64,000 nt of DNA from Candidatus Woesearchaeota archaeon (GTDB taxonomy: Archaea; Nanobdellota; Nanobdellia; Woesearchaeales; JAFGUC01): NCBI GenBank assembly GCA_016938695.1, contig JAFGUC010000006.1:325633-389632 (forward strand), read 5' to 3'. The number at the start of each line of letters is the position of its first letter. Position 1 is the first letter of the stretch. The notes below the pieces were generated by a model. The model searched no databases. It had not been told where the DNA came from and saw nothing but the letters and a program-made list of their open reading frames with translations. Positions 8,516 to 15,978 of the stretch are shown here, piece by piece. Both the position numbers and the translations under genes were made by a program.

Positions 8516-8537
8516 TTTACTACTAAATAGTAACATT
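8516..8537. promoter_or_regulatory. Putative operator between thymidine kinase and Fic genes
   Basis: The top strand contains TTACTA-CTAAA-TAGTAA, a 6-base inverted repeat with 5-base spacer, within a longer ACTAC-N-AAA-N-AGTAACA motif shared with 7783-7804 and, with a 3-base deletion, with 7142-7157 on the other strand. It sits immediately upstream of the TTTATTAA box (8537-8544) of the Fic gene, whose ATG at 8566 would then be leaderless. The same site could act on the divergent thymidine kinase gene. Confidence 0.45.
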
Positions 8538-8565
8538 TATTAATGATAAATGCTATTTTAGTTGT

Positions 8566-9483
8566 ATGTTAGAGGCAATTTTAGAACAAATTGATACTAA
8601 ATTGAATAGAGTGAAAACTCATCCAGAATTTTCTAAAAAACATTATTATACTGTTGTAAAAACTTTGCAAGAAGAGTCTTTTAGACATTCTTGGGATATG
8701 GAATCCTCTGATGCAGTTGGTGGATGGCAATTGCTACAGAATGCTTGGAAATATCTTCTTGGAAATGGTGTTTCTCTTGGTTCATTATCAACACTTGGTA
8801 ATAAAGTTGAACCAACAACTACTGAAAATTTTAGATCTAAAATGGTTGCATTTGGTGGTTTTTATCCAGATGAACCTTCAAAAGTAATTTATCACATGAA
8901 TGATTTAGTTGATTTCTATAAACATGAAAATAATTTTCATCCTATACAAAAAGCGATTGAATTACATAATCAACTTGTTGAAATTCACCCGTATGACGAT
9001 GGTAATGGACGAGTTGCTCGTTTGTTAAGTAATTATTTTTTAGTTGAGAATGATTTTTTGCCATATGTTATAGAACGAGATGAACGACCAGAATATATTT
9101 CTTTACTGAAAGATGTTATGAAATCAAGATTTAATGAAAAATCTAATATTTACAATCCAAGTATTGCTGAGAGTGCATTTTATTATTATATTGCAGAGAA
9201 AGTTTTAGATTCTGTTGTTCATGTAGAAGATGAATTAAATAAAAGACGAATGTATGAAATTTCTTTTACAAAGACATCAGATTCAAAGGCTTTAGTTCGA
9301 CGTGTTTCAAATAGTATTGGTAAATGTAAACAAGTTGGACCTAAGGTGAGTTTATCACATGCACATAAGTCAATTGATGTTATTGGTGATGTTTCATTAG
9401 ATGAATTACGATATTGTGTTGATTGGTATAAAGAAAATCGTTCTATTGATAATTTTAAGTATAAAATAAAGGTGAAATTTTAA
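8566..9483 (+). CDS. Fic-domain protein (AMP/NMP transferase)
   Basis: 305 residues. The Fic active-site motif is HPYDDGNGRVAR at residues 141-152, with the catalytic histidine, the DGNGR anion loop and the arginine all present. Fic enzymes transfer AMP or related groups from nucleotides to hydroxyl side chains of target proteins. The segment ESSDAVGG (residues 46-53) is where an inhibitory SSxIEG-like helix motif would be expected; if aligned so, the inhibitory glutamate is missing. The C-terminal third (residues 215-305) is unassigned and may be DNA- or partner-binding. The stop codon overlaps the start of the first of three paralogous small genes, so the four form an operon. Confidence 0.85.
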   Translation: MLEAILEQIDTKLNRVKTHPEFSKKHYYTVVKTLQEESFRHSWDMESSDAVGGWQLLQNAWKYLLGNGVSLGSLSTLGNKVEPTTTENFRSKMVAFGGFYPDEPSKVIYHMNDLVDFYKHENNFHPIQKAIELHNQLVEIHPYDDGNGRVARLLSNYFLVENDFLPYVIERDERPEYISLLKDVMKSRFNEKSNIYNPSIAESAFYYYIAEKVLDSVVHVEDELNKRRMYEISFTKTSDSKALVRRVSNSIGKCKQVGPKVSLSHAHKSIDVIGDVSLDELRYCVDWYKENRSIDNFKYKIKVKF

Positions 9484-9950
9484 TGGTAATTGATACTATA
9501 ATTGAATCTTGTACTAAAAGTGGCATCGAAGATTATTCTAAGACTAAGCACGGTGGAATATTTGTTTTTGAAATAAATTCAAAACCTTATTTTCTTAAAA
9601 CAGGATTTGAATTGAATAAGCGAATAATTTATCATACTCCAGAAGAAGCGCAATTGTATCTTGAAATTTGTAATGTTGCAAAAGAAAAGAATATTTTTCA
9701 TCCTGATTCGATTTATGAATTGGATTCACGAGGTAAGTTTTATTCAGTTAAGGCTTTGATTCCATTACTTAACGTTGGTAGATGGTCGCCTGTTTTATTT
9801 GAAGATGAAAAAACACGACAGTTGAATAATCTTATTAGATCTTATTCGAAATTTCCATCTCGAGATATTTTTTTCCCTTTTAATTGGGGCTTAGACGACG
9901 GTGAATCCTATTATTTTGATTTGCATATAACTGATGAGTTTGAGTTTTAG
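9483..9950 (+). CDS. Fic-linked small protein 1, protein-kinase N-lobe-like
   Basis: 155 residues, first of three tandem paralogs after the Fic gene (1-base stop/start overlap). Shared motifs are FHPDSIYEL near the middle and FNWGLDDGESYYFDLHI near the end. The order GIFVFEINSKPYFLKTG (strand with a lysine), a helix, HPDSIYEL, GKFYSVKALIPLL recalls kinase beta1-3, alphaC, the HPN turn, beta4-beta5 and hinge; NWG-x7-YYFDLH could stand for the catalytic-loop Asn and DFG Asp in a drastically shortened C-lobe. This fold assignment is inference; no known family was recognised. Confidence 0.65.
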   Translation: MVIDTIIESCTKSGIEDYSKTKHGGIFVFEINSKPYFLKTGFELNKRIIYHTPEEAQLYLEICNVAKEKNIFHPDSIYELDSRGKFYSVKALIPLLNVGRWSPVLFEDEKTRQLNNLIRSYSKFPSRDIFFPFNWGLDDGESYYFDLHITDEFEF

Positions 9951-9959
9951 AGGTAAATG

Positions 9960-10409
9960 ATGAAATTTGATATTAGTCCGTGTGATGGTGCAAGTGGAGT
10001 TTTTAACATTTTAGTGGAAAATACTCCTGTTGGAATTTTGAAAGATACTTCAAGATTATCTCGTCCAATTAGATTTTTGAATGAAGATTTTGGACAAAAA
10101 GTTTTAGATATTTATGATACTTTAATTCATTTAGATATTTATCATCCTGACACTAGAATTTCGTTGAAGTATCAGAATATGTTTTATTATGTTTCAACAA
10201 TGCCAAAACTTGATGTTTGTTTTAAAGTTGCAAGATCTAGTCCACTAGAGGAAATACTTGACAAAAAGCAAGATCTTTGCAAGCAGATAATTAATTCTTA
10301 TGGTTTTGCAGAAAATTCGGATGTTTTTGAGTCTTTTAATTGGGGCGTTAAAAATTCAAGTGTATATTATCATGATATGCATATTTTGCAAGAGGTTTTT
10401 GGGAGATGA
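9960..10409 (+). CDS. Fic-linked small protein 2, paralog
   Basis: 149 residues. It keeps the shared motifs YHPDTRIS and FNWGVKNSSVYYHDMHI, and the beta-strand GVFNILVENTPVGILKDT with a lysine at the position of the first paralog. An AGAGGT ribosome-binding site ends 5 bases before the ATG at 9960; an ATG three bases earlier is possible. It overlaps the next paralog by an ATGA, which implies coupled translation at equal dosage. Divergence from its neighbours is high, so the duplications are old or the proteins evolve quickly. Function unknown. Confidence 0.65.
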   Translation: MKFDISPCDGASGVFNILVENTPVGILKDTSRLSRPIRFLNEDFGQKVLDIYDTLIHLDIYHPDTRISLKYQNMFYYVSTMPKLDVCFKVARSSPLEEILDKKQDLCKQIINSYGFAENSDVFESFNWGVKNSSVYYHDMHILQEVFGR

Positions 10410-10909
10410 AAATCTTAGATGATTATTTTGGAAGTAGTGTTGCTAAAAACTTGGTTTTAGTTCCAAAAGTTGAAGGTATTTTTGAAATTCATTTTAATGA
10501 TTCTATTTTAGGTTATTATAAGAATACTTTTGAAAATCATACTCCATATATATCATCACGAAGATTTGATGCCGAGGAATTATTTGAATTTTATAGTGTT
10601 TTAAAATGTGAAGGAATTTATCATCCTGATTCTATGTTTATGGTTTCTGAGTTTGGTAAAAAGTTTGGTGTTGAAGTGGTTATGCCTGTTCTAGAAATAC
10701 ACAACGTGATTCGTATAAAAGGATATTCTTTTTTGCAAGATGTTGTTGAAAAACGAAATCAAATAGATGATATTATTGGAACTTTTTTTTTAGGAACAAG
10801 AGAATCGCATCCTGATGTTGATTTTGATTGGAACTGGGGAATGTCAAAAAATGAATTTTTTTATCATGATTTACATATTATTAATATGACAAAGTATTTA
10901 ATGGATTAA
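10406..10909 (+). CDS. Fic-linked small protein 3, paralog
   Basis: 167 residues, last of the trio. The conserved elements are IYHPDSMFMV and FDWNWGMSKNEFFYHDLHI, preceded by EIHFNDSILGYYKNT, where the lysine of the putative beta3 strand is again present. The sequence around the final motif is the best conserved part among the three, pointing to an active or binding site with Asn, Asp and His. No membrane segment or signal peptide. The DUF368 gene follows after 15 bases. Confidence 0.65.
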   Translation: MKILDDYFGSSVAKNLVLVPKVEGIFEIHFNDSILGYYKNTFENHTPYISSRRFDAEELFEFYSVLKCEGIYHPDSMFMVSEFGKKFGVEVVMPVLEIHNVIRIKGYSFLQDVVEKRNQIDDIIGTFFLGTRESHPDVDFDWNWGMSKNEFFYHDLHIINMTKYLMD

Positions 10910-10924
10910 GATTTATTTTTATTC

Positions 10925-11782
10925 ATGGTTGATTATAAGGTTTTTTTGAAAGGTCTTGCAATGGGTGTTGCAGACATTATTCCTGGTGTTTCTGGCGGAA
11001 CTTTAGCTTTGATTCTTGGTATATATGAACGTTTTATTTCTGCATTAAAAAATATTAATGGTTTATTTATTATTGATTATTTTAAATATATTCAGACAAA
11101 AAAGAAAAAGTATTTCTTGGAAAGTAAAAAGAATTTTTTACGAATGGATCCTGCTTTTCTTTTAGTTTTAGCATCTGGAATTTTTATTTCACTTTTGGCA
11201 GGATCTTACTTCATGCCTTATTTGATGAAAAATTTTCCATCATTTACGTTTTCATTTTTCTTTGGATTAATTTTTGCATCTGCAATAAAATTGTTACTGA
11301 AAAATGTTAAGCAGTTTAAACTTGGTAATTTTATTTCTTTGATTATTGGTTTTTTTATTGGTTTTAGTATAACTGGTCTTAGTAGTATATTGTCAAGTCA
11401 TTCTAGTGTTGTTATTTTTCTAAGTGGAGTTTTGGCGATTAGTGCGATGTTGTTACCAGGGATTTCAGGCTCTTTTGTTTTATTAATTTTAGGTCAATAT
11501 GATTATATTTTATCTTTAGTTCATAATTTGTCAACTGGATTTTTTAAATTAGTCTTGTTCTTGATTGGTATTTTTACAGGTTTAGTAGGATTTTCAAGAG
11601 TTGTTACATTTTTATTTAAGAGATATCCTAATCGAACATTGTTTTCTTTAATTGGTTTAATGCTTGGCTCATTAAGACTAATCATAATGAAAATTCTAGA
11701 AACTGCTTTTATTCCAGGTGTATTTTTTGTAATATTTTTTAGTGTTTTACTAGGAGTTATTGCGGTTGTTTTGTTGGAATAG
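10925..11782 (+). CDS. DUF368 membrane protein, PopT-like polyprenyl-phosphate translocase
   Basis: 285 residues and about eight hydrophobic segments. The family signature is seen twice as an internal repeat: GVADIIPGVSGGTLALILGI near the N-terminus and SAMLLPGISGSFVLLILGQY in the second half. DUF368 proteins (PopT) recycle undecaprenyl phosphate across the membrane in bacteria; in an archaeon the likely substrate is dolichyl or related polyprenyl phosphate used for surface glycosylation (inference). The 3' end overlaps the convergent RelA/SpoT-like gene by 26 bases. Confidence 0.85.
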   Translation: MVDYKVFLKGLAMGVADIIPGVSGGTLALILGIYERFISALKNINGLFIIDYFKYIQTKKKKYFLESKKNFLRMDPAFLLVLASGIFISLLAGSYFMPYLMKNFPSFTFSFFFGLIFASAIKLLLKNVKQFKLGNFISLIIGFFIGFSITGLSSILSSHSSVVIFLSGVLAISAMLLPGISGSFVLLILGQYDYILSLVHNLSTGFFKLVLFLIGIFTGLVGFSRVVTFLFKRYPNRTLFSLIGLMLGSLRLIIMKILETAFIPGVFFVIFFSVLLGVIAVVLLE

Positions 11783-13187
11783 AATTATGTAGAATCGTAT
11801 TTTTTAATTTCATCAATTCTTTTCTGTATATTTCTTTTGGAAATACTTTAAAGAATGTATTTGCTCTTACTTGATTCATTTTAAGTCTTGCATGGTCTGT
11901 TGGACTTCCTCTTGTGATTCCTGCCAGATATGATTTTAAATCTTGGATTTGTACTTCTACAACCATTACGCTTGGTTGGGTTATTAGAAATTCTTTTCTA
12001 TTTTCGATTTCTCTTCGTATTGATTCATCAGAGATTAATTCTAGAAGTCTATTTAGTTCATCTATTCTTGGACTTGGAAGTGATATGTCATAAATTGCTT
12101 TCCATACGAAATATTCTTTGGATGAATATTCGCTTAGTACGTGTTTTCCAAATAAGTGTAAATTGTTTTTTTCTTTTTTTCTTGATGAGGTTCCACCTAA
12201 AAATTTTTCAAGGTGAGATATTATTTTTGAAACTTCATCTTGAGTTGTCGTAACAATTCTGACTCCAATTAGATCGTGAATTTGATTTGGGAATTCCAGA
12301 TTTTTTCGAATCATTTTTTCAAGAAATGATGAGTAATATGGTTCATTATCTCTTTCAATCTTGTTTCTTATTTCAAATTTTAAAATCTTGTTTCCATATT
12401 TTGTCTTGAATGGTTCAAGTGTTATGTGTTGAAGAGGATACTCAGTTAAACCAATACTTTTTCTGACTTGACTAGATTCTTTGTGACCTAGCATTGCTTT
12501 TGTTTTGTCTTTTTGAATTTGTGTGTGCTCTTTGTCATCTACCCAGAAGAAAACGTTTTCTTCATTTTTTTCTTCTAGACCAAGATTTGATATAAAGAAA
12601 TTTTTGATTGAATTCATTGCTGAGTTTATATCGTCGTATAAGTATTGTTTTCGTATTCTTGATAACACATCAACAACAGATATTCTTCGTAGAATTTCAA
12701 ATTTTAATCTTCTTGATTTTGCTTTTTTGTATATATTTAGTAGTGCAATAAATTCGTGTTCGTTTATTATTAATTTATTTTCATACAGAACTTCTTTCAT
12801 TTCATCTGGAAGCCCTGATACGTTAATCATGTCTTTTATAAAATTTGCAGAATATCTTGACATCATTGAAAATGTTTCAAGACATTTATGATAGTTGCAG
12901 CTTTGTGTTATTTGATTGAATTTGATGCTAAGATAAGAACAGATTGCATCTTTTAATTCATTTTCTTTCTTGATTCGTGCAATTCTTTCAAATGTTATTA
13001 GTTCTTTGCTGTTTTCAAGTATTTTTGGATCAAAGTATGAATGAATCTTTCTAAATGCTTTGATGTCTTCAGGAATGTCTTTGTAGAAATCGTCAATTAA
13101 TAGAAGGACACCGATATCTGTATGTGTGAGATTGTTATTTGCATTTAGATATGCATCTATTTTAGTTTTGAAGTTTATAGATTGCAT
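11757..13187 (-). CDS. RelA/SpoT nucleotidyltransferase-fold protein
   Basis: 476 residues. The C-terminal half has the layout of the (p)ppGpp synthetase domain: KFEIRNKIERD, then YYSSFLEKMIRKN, then QIHDLIGVRIVTTTQDEV (the D..G.R core), and finally VMVVEVQIQDLKSYLAG with DHARLK, equivalent to the ExQI...H..(Y)K block. The N-terminal ~230 residues are helical and do not show an HD hydrolase motif. Alarmone synthesis is rare in archaea, so the protein may instead use another nucleotide reaction. I chose the ATG at 13187 over a TTG at 13202 because GGGG, a possible ribosome-binding site, lies between them. Confidence 0.6.
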   Translation of the reverse strand: MQSINFKTKIDAYLNANNNLTHTDIGVLLLIDDFYKDIPEDIKAFRKIHSYFDPKILENSKELITFERIARIKKENELKDAICSYLSIKFNQITQSCNYHKCLETFSMMSRYSANFIKDMINVSGLPDEMKEVLYENKLIINEHEFIALLNIYKKAKSRRLKFEILRRISVVDVLSRIRKQYLYDDINSAMNSIKNFFISNLGLEEKNEENVFFWVDDKEHTQIQKDKTKAMLGHKESSQVRKSIGLTEYPLQHITLEPFKTKYGNKILKFEIRNKIERDNEPYYSSFLEKMIRKNLEFPNQIHDLIGVRIVTTTQDEVSKIISHLEKFLGGTSSRKKEKNNLHLFGKHVLSEYSSKEYFVWKAIYDISLPSPRIDELNRLLELISDESIRREIENRKEFLITQPSVMVVEVQIQDLKSYLAGITRGSPTDHARLKMNQVRANTFFKVFPKEIYRKELMKLKNTILHNSIPTKQPQ

Positions 13188-13295
13188 TAAAAATAGCCCC
13201 AACTAAACGATTTGTGGCATAAAATAATTAATACTTTTTAAGGTTTTGGGAATTTTTTAGAAAGGTATATAAGGTTTTTGAGTGATTTAATTGAT

Positions 13296-13502
13296 ATGCA
13301 ATTGAAAAAAGTTTACAAGCGATTCGCATACTTTCTTGTATTATTTGGTGGTTTGAACTTAGGTTTTAAAGGATTATTCAAGGCTGATTTAATCAGTAGT
13401 CTTTTTGTTTCGTTTCCTTTAATTGCTAGAGCGATATATGTTGTAATTGGAATAGCGACACTTTTTTTGATGTATGAGTCGTTTATTGTAAAGAAGAAAT
13501 AA
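13296..13502 (+). CDS. Small DUF378-like membrane protein
   Basis: 68 residues with two membrane helices. The first contains LVLFGGLNLGFKGLF and the second ARAIYVVIGIATLFLMY, matching the GGLNWGLVGLF...R.IY...G pattern of DUF378. The function of the family is unknown. A TTG at 13278 in the same frame could add six residues (SDLID after the Met); the ATG matches the typical length better. It is followed after 15 bases by the exonuclease gene and probably co-transcribed. Confidence 0.7.
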   Translation: MQLKKVYKRFAYFLVLFGGLNLGFKGLFKADLISSLFVSFPLIARAIYVVIGIATLFLMYESFIVKKK

Positions 13503-13517
13503 GAAAGGTGTTGAGAG

Positions 13518-14099
13518 TTGATTGATGATGAATTTGTTGTTTTAGATATTGAGACTACTGGTCTTTCTAAAAATTTTCATAGAATCACTGAGATTGCAGC
13601 AGTTAAAGTGAAAAATGGTGAAATTATTGGTGAGTATCAAACTTTAGTGAATCCTGAAACTCATATTCCTTCTTTTATTACTAAGTTAACAGGGATTAGT
13701 AACGAAATGGTTTCAGATTCTCCTAAAATTGATAGAGTCTTGAATAGTTTTTCAGATTTTTTGGGTTCTAGTGTTATTGTGGCACACAATGCAACATTTG
13801 ATTATGGTTTTATTGATTATAATTTGCAAAAATATCATGGCAAGAATCTAGAAAATGAAAAAATTTGTACAAGACGACTTGCATCTAGATTACTTCCTGA
13901 TTTACCAAATAAAAAACTCTCAACAATTGCTGAATCGTTTGGTGTTGTTAACGAAAACGCTCACCGTGCAATGGCTGATGTGAAAGCGACAACAGAAATA
14001 TTTTTGAGATTTCTTGATTTGCTTCATTCAAAAGGTTGTTCTAATTTATCTGATATAGTTAATTTTCAGAATAAGCCACGTTCTACTTTGAAAAATTAA
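13518..14099 (+). CDS. DnaQ-like 3'-5' exonuclease (DEDDh)
   Basis: 193 residues with all three exonuclease motifs: VVLDIETTGL (ExoI), VIVAHNATFDYGF (ExoII) and ENAHRAMADVKAT (ExoIII, histidine version). This is the domain of the bacterial DNA polymerase III epsilon subunit and many stand-alone exonucleases; here it stands alone and likely serves in repair or nucleic acid turnover. Start: TTG at 13518, with AAAGGTG ending 7 bases upstream as ribosome-binding site. It overlaps the convergent YbaK-type gene by 17 bases. Confidence 0.88.
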   Translation: MIDDEFVVLDIETTGLSKNFHRITEIAAVKVKNGEIIGEYQTLVNPETHIPSFITKLTGISNEMVSDSPKIDRVLNSFSDFLGSSVIVAHNATFDYGFIDYNLQKYHGKNLENEKICTRRLASRLLPDLPNKKLSTIAESFGVVNENAHRAMADVKATTEIFLRFLDLLHSKGCSNLSDIVNFQNKPRSTLKN

Positions 14100-14544
14100 A
14101 TATTTTTGTTGGATTTGCGATATTTAGATAATCTTTTGTTTTTAGTATTATTGAATCAGTCAATGATCCTGCGTTGAATGCTATTTTCTCATTTTCTGTA
14201 ATTGATGTGTCTATGTATAAATTAAAATCTATTACTGGATTTCCAAAAGGAGGGACTGAACCAGGAACTAAATTAGTTAGTTCTTTAAGTTCTTGAGGAG
14301 TTGCAAATCTTAAGCTTTTGATGTTTAGTTCTTTTTTTATTTTTTTAGAATCTAGTTGTTTACTAGCTGAAATTATGAATAATTGGAACATATCATCTGT
14401 TTTGAGTAAAAGTGCTTTTCCACCAATTGAGATATCTTCTCCACGCTCTCTTGCTGAGTCAATTGATGTAGGAGTTTCTTTATGATGAATTTCTTTGTAG
14501 TTTGTATTTTTTAATAATTCTTTGATTTTATGGTAAGTTTCCAT
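14083..14544 (-). CDS. YbaK/EbsC-family aminoacyl-tRNA deacylase
   Basis: 153 residues of the YbaK/ProX fold. Diagnostic parts are HHKETPTSIDSARERG, the lysine strand GGKALLLKTDD, then LRFATPQELKEL, VPGSVPPFGNP and the end NAGSLTDSIILKTKDYL. These enzymes hydrolyse mischarged tRNAs such as Cys-tRNA(Pro) or Ala-tRNA(Pro). The exact specificity is not deducible. It lies downstream of a 66-residue small gene and the 5S rRNA gene on the same strand. Confidence 0.8.
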   Translation of the reverse strand: METYHKIKELLKNTNYKEIHHKETPTSIDSARERGEDISIGGKALLLKTDDMFQLFIISASKQLDSKKIKKELNIKSLRFATPQELKELTNLVPGSVPPFGNPVIDFNLYIDTSITENEKIAFNAGSLTDSIILKTKDYLNIANPTKIFNFSK

Positions 14545-14603
14545 TTAATTTAGAATTAGTTTGTTGTTTAAAATTTTTTAGAAAAAAATTGAGAATAAAA
14601 GAG

Positions 14604-14804
14604 TTACCTTCTATATATTCTTGGTCTGTTGTCATAGCTTGGAAGTTGCTTAGTTTCCAATGCTGGTTGAATTGGTTGATAAAATCGGTCGTAACGTCTG
14701 ATTCCAGTTTTTGATACGTGTTCATATCTAGCGTGTAAGGCTTGTGTAACACTGTCAATTGAGCCAGACAACCCAGTGGTTCCTATTTTAGTTTTTATTT
14801 CCAT
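14604..14804 (-). CDS. Small basic protein downstream of 5S rRNA
   Basis: 66 residues beginning MEIKTKIGTTGLSG and ending in RPRIYRR, rich in Arg, Tyr and Gln and without membrane segments. Codon choice looks like that of neighbouring genes, and a TATA element (CCTTATATAG at 14849-14858) is placed properly upstream. An overlapping frame (14528-14758) is less convincing. No family was recognised; the basic, tyrosine-rich tail would fit an RNA- or DNA-binding role (weak inference). Confidence 0.45.
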   Translation of the reverse strand: MEIKTKIGTTGLSGSIDSVTQALHARYEHVSKTGIRRYDRFYQPIQPALETKQLPSYDNRPRIYRR

Positions 14805-14848
14805 ATGCAACACCAAATTTCTTGGAAAACAGAGTTTAGAGTAAGAAC

Positions 14849-14858
14849 TATATAAGGT
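14849..14858 (-). promoter_or_regulatory. TATA promoter of the 66-residue gene
   Basis: The minus strand reads ACCTTATATAG, about 45 bases upstream of the ATG at 14804. Expected initiation near 14825-14828 would give a leader of roughly 20 bases. It lies just downstream of the 5S rRNA gene, which indicates separate transcription of the two. Confidence 0.4.
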
Positions 14859-14883
14859 TTTGGTCTTTTTTAGAAAATAAAGG

Positions 14884-14998
14884 GCGGACAGCTTTCCGTG
14901 GTTCCCGCACACGAGTGCAGTACAACACGAAACGTAGACTTGCTTAACTTCTGTGTTCGGAAAGGGAACAGGTGTTACCAAGCCGCTTTGGCCGTCCT
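14884..14998 (-). rRNA. rrf: 5S ribosomal RNA
   Basis: The minus strand carries the hallmark loop TTTCCGAACACAGAAGTTAA followed by GC, the standard 5S motif around loops B and C. The 5' GGACGGC and 3' GCTGTCC segments pair over 7 bases as helix I. Length is about 115 nucleotides; the ends are estimated to within a few bases. No 16S, 23S or tRNA gene is seen within at least 14 kb on one side and 49 kb on the other, so the gene is unlinked from any rRNA operon within the window. Confidence 0.93.
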
Positions 14999-15020
14999 AT
15001 ATGTAATGGTGAAACAGGTC

Positions 15021-15030
15021 ATATATAAAG
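15021..15030 (-). promoter_or_regulatory. TATA/BRE promoter of 5S rRNA
   Basis: On the minus strand CGAAAC-CTTTATATAT precedes the 5S 5' end at 14998 by about 25-30 bases, which is the normal archaeal spacing from TATA box to transcription start. This is a strong-looking BRE plus TATA element, as expected for a stable RNA gene. Confidence 0.6.
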
Positions 15031-15039
15031 GTTTCGATT

Positions 15040-15798
15040 TTAGTTCTTTTTGAACCAAGGAATTAAAATTGGAGTTGTCATTTTATAATTTTTATAATCT
15101 GTATTTTTTCCCCATTTTGAATCAGCATATTTTTCAAGTGGTGGAATTCCTGTTATTTTAATTAATAACAGACTTATTACTAAAGGGCTTATTAGACCAA
15201 TAGACTTGTATTTGAGGTCAAAACTCAAAAAAACAGTAAGATAAATACCTACCCAGCACAATATCTCTCCAAAATAATTAGGATGTCTTGAATAATTCCA
15301 GAGTCCTGAGTGGATGAATTTTCCTTTGTTTTTTGTATCTGAATTAAATTTATACTTTTGAAAATCTGCAATTGTTTCAAAAGCGATACCTAAAACCCAG
15401 ATAAGTATTCCAGCAATGCATAATCTGTTTTCAGTTCTTGTCATAAAAATAATACTTGGAATTAGAATGATCCATACAACAATTGCTTGTAGTAACCAAA
15501 ATTGTCCAAATTTTATGAAATTATTTCTAATGTCGTCAAATCGTTTATCTTTTGACATTTTTCGGATTCTTATAACTAAAAATATTCCAAGTCTTAGACT
15601 CCAAAAAATAACCATGATAAGAAGTATTATTTTTTCTAAATTGAGTTTGTTAGTTAGTGACGCGTATGTTATTATAGCAATGAATGATAGAGAATAGCTA
15701 AGATCTGTTAATTTGTCTGTTTTTAGAATGAAAGCAGGAATGAATAATATAATGTTTATTGAGAAGGATATTAATAAGTAAAAAATTACGTCGTTCAT
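15040..15798 (-). CDS. DUF1295 membrane protein (steroid 5-alpha-reductase/ICMT-like)
   Basis: 252 residues with about six membrane helices. The C-terminal signature GLWNYSRHPNYFGEILCWVG is the hallmark of DUF1295 and related steroid-reductase/isoprenylcysteine methyltransferase folds, where the HPNY region binds the cofactor. These enzymes act on lipophilic substrates in the membrane. The substrate here is unknown; a lipid double-bond reductase or methyltransferase is plausible. Confidence 0.82.
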   Translation of the reverse strand: MNDVIFYLLISFSINIILFIPAFILKTDKLTDLSYSLSFIAIITYASLTNKLNLEKIILLIMVIFWSLRLGIFLVIRIRKMSKDKRFDDIRNNFIKFGQFWLLQAIVVWIILIPSIIFMTRTENRLCIAGILIWVLGIAFETIADFQKYKFNSDTKNKGKFIHSGLWNYSRHPNYFGEILCWVGIYLTVFLSFDLKYKSIGLISPLVISLLLIKITGIPPLEKYADSKWGKNTDYKNYKMTTPILIPWFKKN

Positions 15799-15898
15799 AT
15801 TTTTTGTATGGTATTTATAGTTTATAATGGTTGCTTTTGAAACTATAAGTTGTGACTAAAACAATAAACAAATATAATGAAGTCATAATCTTGGGTTT

Positions 15899-15953
15899 TA
15901 GTATACTAATTTGCACAAAATTTATATATAACCTAGTATACATTTAGTGTATA
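15899..15953 (+). promoter_or_regulatory. Promoter with flanking TAGTATAC operator-like sites
   Basis: A perfect palindrome TAGTATACTA (15899-15908) lies upstream of the TATA element TTTATATATAA (15920-15930), and a second site TAGTATAC followed by a related GTGTATA (15934-15953) lies downstream of it. The two TAGTATAC cores are 35 bases apart and flank the TATA box. The gene that follows encodes a winged-helix-like protein, so autoregulation is the simplest idea. The rest of the 180-base intergenic stretch shows nothing else. Confidence 0.5.
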
Positions 15954-15978
15954 ATCGTGGGGGCTTAGAGGAAACAAT

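Noticed and set aside
10406-10909. HPD motif of the three Fic-linked proteins as a J domain
   Set aside because: The HPD lies between a helix and a strand pair, not in the helix-hairpin of a J domain; the kinase-type HPN turn fits better.
14528-14758. 76-residue frame overlapping the small basic protein gene on the same strand
   Set aside because: It starts inside the better-supported 66-residue ORF, has no ribosome-binding site or promoter of its own and its composition looks random.
14604-14981. Longer version of the small protein reaching into the 5S rRNA gene
   Set aside because: The first 59 codons are the 5S rRNA gene and its 3' spacer; the ATG at 14804 behind a TATA box is the sensible start.
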